8,612 nt of DNA from Bacteroidales bacterium UBA2939 (GTDB lineage Bacteria; Bacteroidota; Bacteroidia; Bacteroidales; P3). Positions 1 to 7,015 of the stretch are shown here, piece by piece; the stretch's first letter is position 1, and the number at the start of each line of letters is the position of its first letter. The notes beneath the pieces are model-generated. The model had not been told where the DNA came from. It saw only the letters and a program-made list of their open reading frames with translations, and ran no database searches. Both the position numbers and the translations under genes were made by a program. The stretch covers positions 37,907-46,518 of the forward strand of contig DECD01000027.1 in the NCBI GenBank assembly GCA_002349055.1, read 5' to 3'.

Positions 1-3
1 TTA

Positions 4-41
4 ACGATTAAAACTTAGAACTTAAAACTTTATAGAACTTA
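4..41. repeat. Degenerate 7-bp tandem repeat array at the left edge
   Basis: Heptamers can be read in register from position 4: ACGATTA, AAACTTA, GAACTTA and AAACTTT, then a 3-nt break and a further GAACTTA at 35-41. The common unit is RAACTTA. The array lies just left of the terminator hairpin at 56-90 and may continue beyond the window. It has the same period as the arrays at 6985-7080, 8092-8126 and 8357-8449, but a different unit. The periodicity is seen directly; its function is unknown. Confidence 0.6.
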
Positions 42-55
42 TTTATAAAAAAATC

Positions 56-106
56 AACGCGGGATGCAATAAACAATTGCATCCCGCGTTATTTTGTATA
101 TTTTTT
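56..106 (+). terminator. Strong intrinsic terminator, probably bidirectional
   Basis: A perfect 15-bp inverted repeat pairs AACGCGGGATGCAAT (56-70) with its reverse complement (76-90) around a 5-nt AAACA loop. On the + strand it is followed by a T-rich stretch to about 106. On the - strand it is followed by a run of seven T (positions 48-54 are A). It probably ends transcription of a gene left of the window. It also leaves only about 30 nt before the next start codon, so the promoter of the 120-734 gene is either compressed into 91-119 or the gene depends on read-through. Confidence 0.85.
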
Positions 107-119
107 ATTGTAAAAAAGA

Positions 120-734
120 ATGAAAAAGATACTTACCATAGCTGCCCTGATGCTTTGCGGCACCGTGGCATTCTCGCAGCAGACCTCCTTCACCGGCAAC
201 GTGTCGTCGCGTGCCAAAGCCATGCGCATGATGAACTTCGGACGCGAGGAATACATGATTAAGGACATCAAGGTCTACACCGACACCATGACCGTCTACT
301 CGCTGTCGAACCAGGTCATCTATCCCCTCGGCGAGTGGGAGTCGATGGAGCAGTACATCACCGACAACCAGCTCCACTGGTACCGCGAGAGCGACTACCG
401 CAAGTTCTTCGACTCGATGGAGGTGAGCGTCAACCGCATGAAACGCCTCGACGACAGCTACCTCGATATGTTCTATTCCATTTGGACACGCAAGGTGGAA
501 GTCCTCGGTGGCCGCATCAACGACCCCGAGGTGGTGCTCTCCAACGGCATTCGTGTGGGCATGCTCAAAGACGACGTCCTGAAGGTCTTCTTCAAGAAAT
601 ATCCCAAGTCGTATACCGCCGATGTGCAGGTGCTGAAGGTCATTTCCGGCGCCGGCGAGGTGGCCGAGATCTACACCTTCAAAGGCCAGAAACTCCGCCA
701 CATCAAAATCGAGACAGCGTACAAGTATTATTAA
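120..734 (+). CDS. Exported protein of unknown function, coupled to nadD
   Basis: This is a 204-aa protein that I do not recognise. It begins with a typical Sec signal peptide: two lysines, a hydrophobic core (ILTIAALMLCGTVAF), then SQQ, so cleavage is likely near residue 20. There is no lipobox cysteine at the cleavage point, which suggests a soluble periplasmic or surface-associated protein rather than a lipoprotein. The mature part is rich in aromatic and charged residues. Near the C-terminus the segment SNGIRVGMLKDDVLKVFF, followed by alternating short strands, resembles small periplasmic modules of the 'I-x-x-GM-x-x-x-x-V' kind; that is inference from pattern only. The ATG at 120 is chosen because it gives a complete signal peptide and has an A-rich leader. 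Its stop codon (732-734) shares one base with the nadD start (TAATG), so the two genes are very likely translationally coupled. A role in NAD metabolism cannot be inferred from that alone. Confidence 0.85.
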   Translation: MKKILTIAALMLCGTVAFSQQTSFTGNVSSRAKAMRMMNFGREEYMIKDIKVYTDTMTVYSLSNQVIYPLGEWESMEQYITDNQLHWYRESDYRKFFDSMEVSVNRMKRLDDSYLDMFYSIWTRKVEVLGGRINDPEVVLSNGIRVGMLKDDVLKVFFKKYPKSYTADVQVLKVISGAGEVAEIYTFKGQKLRHIKIETAYKYY

Positions 735-1309
735 TGAAGCGCACCGCTCTTTTTTTCGGGTCCTTCAACCCGATACATGTGGGGCACCTCATCATAGCAA
801 ATACCATGCTGCAGCATGAGGGCATCGACGAGGTGTGGATTGTCGTCTCGCCGCAGAACCCACTGAAAGAGCGTTCCACACTCCTCGCCGACCACCACCG
901 CTTGCAGATGGTGCAACGCGCCATCGACGACAACTACCGCCTGCGCGTCTGCGACATCGAGATGCACCTGCCGATACCCAGCTACACCGTAGTCACCCTC
1001 GCCGCACTGGGCGAGAAATACCCCGACCGCGAGTTCAGCCTCATCATGGGCGGCGACAACCTGGCCACCTTCGACCGCTGGCGCAACTACCAACATATTA
1101 TCGAGAACCACAAGATTTACGTTTATCCCCGACCGGGCTACGAGCATCCGTCGCTGGCCTCGCACCCCAACGTCACCATTGTCGACGTGCCAATGATGGA
1201 CATCTCGTCCAGCTTCATCCGTCGCCAGATAGCTGCACGCAAAGACGTGCGCTACCTGCTCACCGAACCGGTGTACCAGTACCTCACCGAGATGCACTTC
1301 TACGAGTAA
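734..1309 (+). CDS. nadD: Nicotinate-nucleotide adenylyltransferase
   Basis: NadD transfers AMP from ATP to nicotinate mononucleotide, giving deamido-NAD and pyrophosphate. This is the penultimate step of NAD synthesis in the cytoplasm. The 191-aa protein has the usual family length and the full set of nucleotidyltransferase motifs: GSFNPIHVGH at residues 9-18 (the HxGH ATP-binding signature), SPQNPLK at 39-45, MGGDN at 105-109, and ISSSFIR at 157-163 (the C-terminal ISSxxIR signature that contacts ATP phosphates). The start is the ATG at 734, which overlaps the preceding stop codon. An upstream in-frame extension to 335 would run through the previous gene and has no homology-like content, so I reject it. 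The related pantetheine-phosphate adenylyltransferase (CoaD) is shorter and has a different C-terminal motif, so NadD is the better call. Confidence 0.97.
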   Translation: MKRTALFFGSFNPIHVGHLIIANTMLQHEGIDEVWIVVSPQNPLKERSTLLADHHRLQMVQRAIDDNYRLRVCDIEMHLPIPSYTVVTLAALGEKYPDREFSLIMGGDNLATFDRWRNYQHIIENHKIYVYPRPGYEHPSLASHPNVTIVDVPMMDISSSFIRRQIAARKDVRYLLTEPVYQYLTEMHFYE

Positions 1310-1341
1310 TCGGCAGAGGGTGTTGAAAACTTTTGCCATAC

Positions 1342-1361
1342 GGGACCACAATAAAGGTCCC
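1342..1361. repeat. 6-bp inverted repeat after nadD
   Basis: GGGACC at 1342-1347 and GGTCCC at 1356-1361 pair perfectly around the 8-nt loop ACAATAAA. It lies 32 nt after the nadD stop. No T-run follows, so it is not a standard intrinsic terminator. It could be a weak hairpin in a read-through transcript or a protein-binding site. Confidence 0.4.
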
Positions 1362-1383
1362 AGGTCGGCGTTATCACCAATAA

Positions 1384-1398
1384 ATATTGATTCAATAT
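1384..1398. promoter_or_regulatory. AT-rich palindrome just upstream of the AsmA-like gene
   Basis: ATATTGATTCAATAT is a perfect 7-bp inverted repeat with a single central base. It ends 11 nt before the start codon at 1410, in a stretch that is almost entirely A and T (1381-1410). It could be an operator or a small hairpin over the ribosome-binding region. I could not place a full TTTG/TAnnTTTG promoter here, although an isolated TTTG lies at 1332-1335. Confidence 0.3.
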
Positions 1399-1409
1399 AT
1401 AATATATTT

Positions 1410-3389
1410 ATGAAACGCGTTTGGAAAATAGTGCTGTGGGTGGCAGGCATCGTGCTGGGAATCATCGTTCTGGCAACGCTTATCGTGTCACCCATCGCCA
1501 AGAGCTACATCAACAACCACGGCGAGGAGCTGGTGGGCCGCAAGGTGCATGTGGAGGGGTTGAAGGTGAACGTCTACACGGGCCATGTGGCGGTACACGG
1601 CATGCGTCTCTATGAGGAGAATGGGAGCGATGTCTTTGCGAGCTTCGACACCCTCGACGTGAAGGCCAGCCTGCTAAAACTGTTGGGCAAGACCGTCGAG
1701 CTGAAGCACATCACGCTGGCAGGACTGAAGGTCAACGTGATACAGAAAGACGAGGCCTTCAATTTCCAGAGCATCATGGACCATTTTGCCAGCGACGAGG
1801 AGGAGGACGAAGAGGCCACGCCGAGCGACTGGGTGATGAAGTTCTACAACATACGCCTGAGCCACGCGCAGATACACTACCACGACCTGGGCAACGGCAA
1901 ACAATGGCACCTGCCGGATGTGAACCTGCGGGTGCCGGGCTTGGTGCTGGGGGGCGAAGAGAAGAGCGAGGGCGGACTGAACATAGGCTTTGCCGAGGGC
2001 GGCCACCTGAACATCGACGGCCACTACGACTCGAAGCGCAACGCCTACAATGTGACAGCACAATTGTCGGGCTTCGCGCTGGAGAACCTCGAGCCGCTGC
2101 TGACCGACTATGTGAAGCTGGAGAAGCTGGGGGGCACCTTGGAGGCACGGCTGAAGGCCGAGGGCCTAATCGACGAGATACTGAAGAGCCGCATCGGCGG
2201 CATGGTGGCGCTGAAGCAGGTGGACCTGGGAGCGGTGGCCAGCATGAACAAACTTGTGGTCGAGGTGAAAAACATCGACCTCGATGCCAACAGCTACGAC
2301 ATAGCGAGCGTAACGCTCGACGGCCTGACGGCCAAATATGAGCAATGGAAAGAGAAGAGCAACATTGACGACCTCCTGCTGGAAAAAACCGAAAAACCGG
2401 AGAGCTCTGGATGCTCGGAGAATTCGGAAGATTCCGAGAATGGCAGTCGCATGAAATTGAGGATTGGCAAACTAAGAGTAACTAATTGCGACCTGACCTA
2501 CGACGACCACACGCTGCCCGACGAGTTCCACTTCCCGGTGAGGGGCATCAACCTCGAGGCCGAGAACCTGACCCTCGGCGGCGACAACAACGCGCTGCTG
2601 CGCGCCACGCTGCCGGGCGGCGGCCACCTGCTGGTGAAGTGGGAGGGCAACATCGACCAATGGAAACAGCACCAGAACCTGTTCCTCTCGGTCAAGGGTC
2701 TTGACATGAAACAGCTGAGTCCGTGGACGGTGGCCTACACCGGACAGCCCGTGGAGGACGGCGTCTTCGGCCTCACCACGCGCCTGCGCATCGACAACAG
2801 CCAGCTCGACAACCAGAACAAGATTGACATCTACAACGCCCGCGTGGGCAGCCGCCGCAAGGATGTGGAACCCGAGATGAAGATACCGCTGAAGACGGCC
2901 CTCTACATCCTGCGCGACAAGGACGACAAGATACTCATCGACATGCCCATCAAAGGCAATGTGGACAGTCCCGAGTTCAGCTACATGAAGCTGGTGTGGA
3001 AGACCCTGGGCAACCTGCTGGTGAAGGTGGCGACCTCGCCGGTGCGTGCCTTGGGCAACGCCCTGGGCATGGGTAAGGACAACCTCGACTTCATGGCCAT
3101 CGAGCCGCAGCAGCGCGGCCTGACGTCGGAGAACTACCACACGCTGGGCGACCTGGCCAAGGTGGCCAAGAGCGACTCGCTGGTGGTCATCACGCTAGAG
3201 CAGAAGATGCCCTCGCCACGGAACGACACGGTGGCCCGCGGCTATGAGTTCCGCAACGAGGTTGTGCGCCGCTACCTCGTGGAGCAGGGCGTGAGCGAAG
3301 GCCAAATCAAGGTCGTCACCGGCGAGCCGGTGGAGGAAGGCGAGGCGACAGGATACAGCATCACTTCTGAATTGAAAATTGAACAATAA
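1410..3389 (+). CDS. AsmA/DUF748-like membrane-anchored envelope protein
   Basis: This 659-aa protein starts with a short basic stretch and one transmembrane helix (about residues 7-26), followed by a long, presumably periplasmic region. The segment just after the helix, SPIAKSYINNHGEELVGRKV, then 'V..LKVNVYTG.V.VHGMRLYE', is the pattern seen at the start of AsmA/DUF748 proteins. These are thought to form beta-rich grooves near the inner membrane and affect outer-membrane assembly or lipid traffic. A second similar strand-rich segment begins near residue 350 (LRIGKLRVTNCDLTYDDH), after an acidic low-complexity linker. Another acidic patch lies near residues 129-137. The C-terminal part (RNEVVRRYLVEQGVSEGQIKVVTGEP) resembles the helix-turn seen in OmpA-like domains, but I see no complete peptidoglycan-binding motif. 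A GTG at 1320 would add 30 residues in front of the membrane anchor; I prefer the ATG at 1410. The specific substrate is unknown. Confidence 0.8.
   Translation: MKRVWKIVLWVAGIVLGIIVLATLIVSPIAKSYINNHGEELVGRKVHVEGLKVNVYTGHVAVHGMRLYEENGSDVFASFDTLDVKASLLKLLGKTVELKHITLAGLKVNVIQKDEAFNFQSIMDHFASDEEEDEEATPSDWVMKFYNIRLSHAQIHYHDLGNGKQWHLPDVNLRVPGLVLGGEEKSEGGLNIGFAEGGHLNIDGHYDSKRNAYNVTAQLSGFALENLEPLLTDYVKLEKLGGTLEARLKAEGLIDEILKSRIGGMVALKQVDLGAVASMNKLVVEVKNIDLDANSYDIASVTLDGLTAKYEQWKEKSNIDDLLLEKTEKPESSGCSENSEDSENGSRMKLRIGKLRVTNCDLTYDDHTLPDEFHFPVRGINLEAENLTLGGDNNALLRATLPGGGHLLVKWEGNIDQWKQHQNLFLSVKGLDMKQLSPWTVAYTGQPVEDGVFGLTTRLRIDNSQLDNQNKIDIYNARVGSRRKDVEPEMKIPLKTALYILRDKDDKILIDMPIKGNVDSPEFSYMKLVWKTLGNLLVKVATSPVRALGNALGMGKDNLDFMAIEPQQRGLTSENYHTLGDLAKVAKSDSLVVITLEQKMPSPRNDTVARGYEFRNEVVRRYLVEQGVSEGQIKVVTGEPVEEGEATGYSITSELKIEQ
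2415..2441. repeat. 9-bp tandem repeat inside the AsmA-like gene
   Basis: Three in-frame 9-bp units, TCGGAGAAT, TCGGAAGAT and TCCGAGAAT, encode Ser-Glu-Asn, Ser-Glu-Asp and Ser-Glu-Asn (residues 336-344). They fall in the linker between the two strand-rich parts of the protein. CTCGGA (2414-2419) and TCCGAG (2433-2438) also form an inverted pair. Just after it, 2451-2488 is AT-rich and uses AGG, CTA and AGA codons that look scarce in the rest of the gene. Confidence 0.7.
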
Positions 3390-3391
3390 AA
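3371..3391. repeat. Short 7-bp repeat across the AsmA-like stop codon
   Basis: ATTGAAA and ATTGAAC are adjacent 7-bp units, followed by a degenerate AATAAAA. They encode the last residues of the AsmA-like protein and include its TAA stop (3387-3389). With only two good units this is suggestive rather than certain, but the period matches the other arrays in the window. Confidence 0.4.
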
Positions 3392-3401
3392 CTTCACTTC
3401 C

Positions 3402-3438
3402 CCGCCATGGCGGAAATCTTGGAAATCATGGAAATTAT
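3402..3438. repeat. Palindrome followed by three 9-bp units
   Basis: CCGCCATGGCGG (3402-3413) is a perfect 12-bp palindrome. It overlaps the first of three 9-bp units: GGAAATCTT (3412-3420), GGAAATCAT (3421-3429) and GGAAATTAT (3430-3438). A further copy of the unit, GGAAATCTG, lies at 3472-3480. This is the left part of the 216-nt gap before parE, in which I see no gene. Confidence 0.65.
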
Positions 3439-3499
3439 GTTGTACATTCACGTTGAGGCCAACCAAATTCTGGAAATCTGACAGAATCTAGATTCCTTC

Positions 3500-3573
3500 G
3501 GATTTACAAGATTTGCTCTGACATGACGAGAGAGACAAATGATGAAAGAAAAATTATAGGATTTACAGGATTA
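3500..3573. repeat. Two dispersed copies of GGATTTACARGATT upstream of parE
   Basis: GGATTTACAAGATT (3500-3513) and GGATTTACAGGATT (3559-3572) match at 13 of 14 positions. Between them is a purine-rich stretch. After the second copy come a small CGCC-GAA-GGCG hairpin (3574-3584) and ACAGGAAAA/ACAGAAAAA units that run up to the parE start codon. No convincing Bacteroidota promoter pair is visible here: TTTG at 3512-3515 lacks a -7 partner at the right distance. Confidence 0.55.
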
Positions 3574-3605
3574 CGCCGAAGGCGGGAGACAGGAAAAACA
3601 GAAAA

Positions 3606-5507
3606 ATGGAACAGACTGATATACTGACAGCGACTAACGTTGACTATAACGACGACTCCATCGTCCACCTGGAGGACATGGAACATATCCGGCTGCGCCC
3701 GGGTATGTACATCGGCAAATTGGGCGACGGCTCGAGCCACGACGACGGCATCTATGTGCTCATCAAGGAGGTGATAGACAATGCCATCGACGAGTTCACG
3801 TCGGGATTTGGCAAGAAGATTGAGGTGAAGATAAACTTCGCCGAACGGCGGGTGAGCATCCGCGACTACGGCCGCGGCATTCCGCTGGGCAAGCTGGTGG
3901 AGGCCGTGAGCAAGCTCAACACCGGTGCCAAGTACGACAGCAAGGTGTTCCAGAAGTCGGTGGGTCTGAACGGCGTGGGTACCAAGGCCGTCAACGCCCT
4001 CTCGTCCTACTTCAAGGTGCAGTCGATACGCGACGGCAAAACACGCATCGCCGAATTCAGCGAAGGCAAGCTGACCAACGACAGCGGCCTCACCGCCCTG
4101 GCCAGCGACGATACAGGCACCCTCGTCGAGTTCGTCCCCGACCCCAAGCTCTTCGGCAACTATCACTTCATCGGCGAGTATGTCGAAAAGCGCATCTGGA
4201 ACTACTGCTACCTGAACCGCGGCTTGACGATGTACTACAACGACAAGCGCTACTACTCGAAAAACGGCCTGCTCGACCTGCTGGAGAACAACCTCCAGAG
4301 CGACCCTCTCTACCCTGTCATCCACATCAAGGAGGGCGACTTCGAGGCCGCCTTCACCCACGTCAACGGCCAGAGCAACGACTACTACTATTCGTTCGTC
4401 AACGGCCAGCATACCACCGAGGGCGGCACGCACCAGAGCGCCTTCCGCGAGGCTTACGCCCGCGTGGTGAAGGACTTCATCAAGAAAGACTATCCGCCCG
4501 AGGTCATCCGTCAGGGCCTGGTGTGCGCCCTCTGCGTGCGCATCCAGGAGCCCGTCTTCGAGGCACAGACAAAGACCAAACTTGGCTCCACGCACCTGGA
4601 GCCCAACAAGGTGGACGGCACCAACGACTCGCCGCTGCTCAAGACCTACGTGCTCGACATCCTCAAGCGCAACCTCGACGACTACCTCCACATGCACAAC
4701 GAGACCGCCGACGCCCTGCTGGCCAAAATCAACGCCAACGAGAAGGAGCGCAAGGAGATTGCGGGCATCAAGAAGGTGGCACGCGAGGCCGGCAAGAAGG
4801 CCAGTCTCAACAACCGCAAGTTGCGCGACTGCCACGTGCACTACAACACCAACCACGCTCGCCGTCTGGAGAGCACCATCTTCATCACCGAGGGCGATTC
4901 GGCCTCGGGCTCCATCACCAAGAGTCGCGACGTCGACACCCAGGCCGTCTTCTCCCTGCGCGGCAAACCCAAGAACACCTACAGCATCAGCAAAGTCGAT
5001 GTCTACAAGAACGAGGAACTGAACCTGCTGCACAACGCTCTCGACATCGACGACGGCATGGAGAACCTGCGTTACAACAACGTCGTCATCGCCACCGATG
5101 CCGATGTCGACGGCATGCACATACGCCTGCTGCTGCTCACCTTCTTCCTGCGCTTCTACCCCGAGCTGATACAGACGGGCCACGTCTACATACTGCAAAC
5201 GCCGCTCTTCCGCGTGCGCAATAAGCAGAAGACTACCTACTGCTACACCGACGACGAGCGCATTGCCGCCATCCACGACACCCCCAAAGCCGAGATTACC
5301 CGATTCAAAGGCTTGGGCGAAATCAGCCCCGACGAGTTCAAGAACTTCATCGGCAAGGACATGCGGCTCGACCCCGTACTGCTGCATAAAGACTTTGACA
5401 CCCAGGGTGTTCTGTCGTTCTACATGGGCGAAAACACCCTCGAAAGGCGCGAGTTCATCATGCGCAACCTGAGGGTCGAGGACGATGAGTCGATAGTGGT
5501 TGCGTAA
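3606..5507 (+). CDS. parE: DNA topoisomerase IV subunit B (ATPase subunit)
   Basis: ParE is the ATPase half of the ParC2-ParE2 type IIA topoisomerase, which unlinks daughter chromosomes. The 633-aa length is normal. The GHKL ATPase domain shows RPGMYIG (31-37), EVIDNAIDE (55-63, with catalytic-type E55 and Mg-binding N59), DYGRGIP (87-93) and GLNGVGTKAVNALS (120-133). The transducer domain carries QTKTKLG (321-327), whose lysine faces ATP. The Toprim domain has EGDSASGS (429-436) and DADVDG (498-503), so the metal ligands E429, D498 and D500 are intact. RFKGLGEI (566-573) follows. The GLNGVG(T/I)KAVNALS form of the ATP lid, rather than GGLHGVG, and the lack of a GyrB-type insertion favour ParE over GyrB in this phylum. 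The partner parC is not in the window. The ATG at 3606 leaves 30 residues before the RPGMYIG motif, as expected. Confidence 0.93.
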   Translation: MEQTDILTATNVDYNDDSIVHLEDMEHIRLRPGMYIGKLGDGSSHDDGIYVLIKEVIDNAIDEFTSGFGKKIEVKINFAERRVSIRDYGRGIPLGKLVEAVSKLNTGAKYDSKVFQKSVGLNGVGTKAVNALSSYFKVQSIRDGKTRIAEFSEGKLTNDSGLTALASDDTGTLVEFVPDPKLFGNYHFIGEYVEKRIWNYCYLNRGLTMYYNDKRYYSKNGLLDLLENNLQSDPLYPVIHIKEGDFEAAFTHVNGQSNDYYYSFVNGQHTTEGGTHQSAFREAYARVVKDFIKKDYPPEVIRQGLVCALCVRIQEPVFEAQTKTKLGSTHLEPNKVDGTNDSPLLKTYVLDILKRNLDDYLHMHNETADALLAKINANEKERKEIAGIKKVAREAGKKASLNNRKLRDCHVHYNTNHARRLESTIFITEGDSASGSITKSRDVDTQAVFSLRGKPKNTYSISKVDVYKNEELNLLHNALDIDDGMENLRYNNVVIATDADVDGMHIRLLLLTFFLRFYPELIQTGHVYILQTPLFRVRNKQKTTYCYTDDERIAAIHDTPKAEITRFKGLGEISPDEFKNFIGKDMRLDPVLLHKDFDTQGVLSFYMGENTLERREFIMRNLRVEDDESIVVA

Positions 5508-5515
5508 AAAAAAAA

Positions 5516-5547
5516 TTTGGCTATATTATATTTTATTACTAATATTG
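5516..5547 (+). promoter_or_regulatory. Candidate Bacteroidota -33/-7 promoter for the acidic protein gene
   Basis: TTTG at 5516-5519 and TAATATTG at 5540-5547 are separated by 20 nt. The Bacteroidota primary sigma factor consensus is TTTG, about 19-21 nt, then TAnnTTTG; only one defined base of the -7 box differs. Transcription would start near 5553-5556, giving a leader of about 10 nt before the ATG at 5566. This is the main argument for that ATG over the in-frame one at 5500. A run of ten A (5506-5515) precedes the promoter and overlaps the parE stop codon. Confidence 0.55.
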
Positions 5548-5565
5548 CATCAAATTCAATCTACT

Positions 5566-6222
5566 ATGGCTACTACTAAAAAACACAAGAAGAACCTGAT
5601 AGTCAGCTACAAAAACCTGACCGAAGACCTGAAGGAGAAGTTCAAAGAAGCCTATCCCGACGGCTATAACAACTATTTGCAGCGCTTCACCAAGCCCAAT
5701 GGCGACACAATTTTTGTCGTCCCGTTCGAGACCGAGGACACCTGCTATATGGTGAAATTCGACGTGGTTATCGACACCCTCGGCGAAGACCTCGACAAAG
5801 CCCTCTTCGACGATGACGACGACAGCGGCAAGGAGGACGAGTTCGCCCCCTTGAGCGAGGCGCTGGAGAAGGAGGAGATCGACCCCTCGCACAAAGAGCG
5901 CGTGCTACGCCACGGCGACTTCGAGACCAACCTCGAGGAAGACGAGAAACGCAAACAGAAACTCTCGCTGGGCATCAACAAAGAGGAGATACGTGCCGCC
6001 TTTGGTGACGACGACGATGTCGACGAACTCGACAGCTACGAGAAAATCGGCGACGACGACGAACCCAGCGACGACGACTTCGAGCCTTCCGACGAGGACC
6101 TGCGCGGCATCGAAGAGGAGTACCTCGACGCCGAGATTCCACCCCTCGACGCCACCATCCCCGAAGAAGAGATGGCCAAGCCCGAGACCAAGAAGCGCGG
6201 CCGCAAGAAGAAATCTGAGTAG
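5566..6222 (+). CDS. Highly acidic protein of unknown function
   Basis: This is a 218-aa soluble protein with no signal peptide or membrane segment. A small ordered-looking N-terminal part (about residues 10-72) contains LIVSYKNLTEDLKEKF, YPDGY (30-34), KPNGD (43-47) and ETEDTCYMVKFDV (55-67). The rest is a long acidic, probably disordered region with clusters of aspartate and glutamate (first at 82-86) and a basic tail, KKRGRKKK. From memory, similar short acidic proteins with a YPDGY and ETEDT-x-Y-x-VK core are widespread in Bacteroidota and are sometimes labelled 'DNA primase' without any primase motif; I see no zinc finger or Toprim motif here, so I do not adopt that name. The acidic region with a basic tail would suit a nucleic-acid or basic-protein partner, but that is inference. 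It is followed after 23 nt by the outer-membrane protein gene, with which it is probably cotranscribed. Confidence 0.85.
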   Translation: MATTKKHKKNLIVSYKNLTEDLKEKFKEAYPDGYNNYLQRFTKPNGDTIFVVPFETEDTCYMVKFDVVIDTLGEDLDKALFDDDDDSGKEDEFAPLSEALEKEEIDPSHKERVLRHGDFETNLEEDEKRKQKLSLGINKEEIRAAFGDDDDVDELDSYEKIGDDDEPSDDDFEPSDEDLRGIEEEYLDAEIPPLDATIPEEEMAKPETKKRGRKKKSE

Positions 6223-6245
6223 AAACAAATAAATAATTATATCCT

Positions 6246-6986
6246 ATGAAAAAGATAGTAAGAGTTTTATGCCTGACGGCCCTGATGATTGGCTTCGGCG
6301 CCGCAGCTCAAGCCCAGTTCCGCCAGTCCGTTTTCCTGAACGGCAACATTCCCACCGGTGACTTCGCAAGCGACGCCTCCAACGGCCCCACCCTGATTGC
6401 CGCATACAATTCTGGTGTGCCTCTGACCTACGAGCAAGTGGGTAAAGACGCCACCGTCGGCTTCGGTCTCGGCTACCGTGCCAGCTACCGCTTCGACATC
6501 GGATACGGCCTCGTGGCCCCCTTTGCTAACATCGACTTCATGTGGAACACCATCTCCGGCAAATGGAGCGACAAATACCTCGACGCCAAATTCAGCTCGC
6601 CGACCTACTTCAACATCCCCCTCCTTGCCGGTGTCAGCTACATCTATGACGACCTCCCCTGGGACGACATCTCCGCCTATGGCGAGTTCGGCGTCGGCAC
6701 CGACCTCCTCTGGATTACCTCCGAAGGTGCCGACGACTTCAAATTTGCCTACAAGCCCACCTTCGCCTTTGCCTGGATGCTCGGCGCCGGTGCCTACTTC
6801 GGCGAACATGTCAGCGTAGGCCTCTACTACTATGGCCTCGGCAAACACACCATCGATTACACCCAGGGCACCCTCGACGACAACATGGCCGCCAACGCCC
6901 AGGTAACGGCCAACGAAGCCGCCGGCATGGGCCGCCAACAGCGTTCTGTCGGCAGCGTCATGCTCCGCATCGGATTCCACTTCTAA
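6246..6986 (+). CDS. Outer-membrane beta-barrel protein, porin-like
   Basis: This 246-aa protein has a clear Sec signal peptide: MKKIVR, a hydrophobic core, then AAAQAQ, with cleavage likely near residue 22-24. The mature part consists of alternating aromatic and small residues in short amphipathic strands separated by Gly/Asp/Asn turns. It ends in SVMLRIGFHF, where the final phenylalanine and the alternating pattern form the classic C-terminal signal recognised by the BAM assembly machinery. The size suggests a barrel of about 8-10 strands, similar to the 'outer membrane protein beta-barrel' families common in Bacteroidota. Ligand and function cannot be told from sequence. The start at 6246 gives a full signal peptide. 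No separate promoter is visible in the 23-nt gap upstream, so it is probably transcribed with the acidic protein gene. The bidirectional terminator at 7016-7052 ends the transcript. Confidence 0.9.
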   Translation: MKKIVRVLCLTALMIGFGAAAQAQFRQSVFLNGNIPTGDFASDASNGPTLIAAYNSGVPLTYEQVGKDATVGFGLGYRASYRFDIGYGLVAPFANIDFMWNTISGKWSDKYLDAKFSSPTYFNIPLLAGVSYIYDDLPWDDISAYGEFGVGTDLLWITSEGADDFKFAYKPTFAFAWMLGAGAYFGEHVSVGLYYYGLGKHTIDYTQGTLDDNMAANAQVTANEAAGMGRQQRSVGSVMLRIGFHF

Positions 6987-7012
6987 TTAGAGCTAAGAAC
7001 TAAGAAGTAAAA
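6985..7012. repeat. 7-bp array, left arm around the shared terminator
   Basis: Tandem heptamers AATTAGA, GCTAAGA, ACTAAGA and AGTAAAA start at the last two bases of the outer-membrane protein stop codon. The unit, NNTAAGA, is the reverse complement of the unit in the array at 7053-7080, so the two arrays form an inverted pair around the terminator hairpin. Confidence 0.7.
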
Positions 7013-7015
7013 ACC

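Noticed and set aside
1320..1409. GTG start at 1320 for the AsmA-like gene
   Set aside because: It would place 30 residues translated from AT-rich spacer and palindromic DNA ahead of a standard basic-plus-hydrophobic membrane anchor.
105..1501. Long - strand frames opposite the first two genes
   Set aside because: They lack recognisable motifs, and the + strand has a signal-peptide protein and a full NadD with its active-site motifs.
3504..5387. A 627-aa open frame on the - strand opposite parE
   Set aside because: It is the antisense shadow of parE: the translation is a Val/Leu/Ala/His-rich string with no domain motifs, as expected opposite a GC-rich gene, while the + strand frame has every topoisomerase motif.
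5500..5565. ATG at 5500 as start of the acidic protein gene
   Set aside because: It lies inside parE and upstream of the candidate promoter. The added residues come from an A-run and AT-rich promoter DNA, and would create an unlikely membrane segment on a charged soluble protein.
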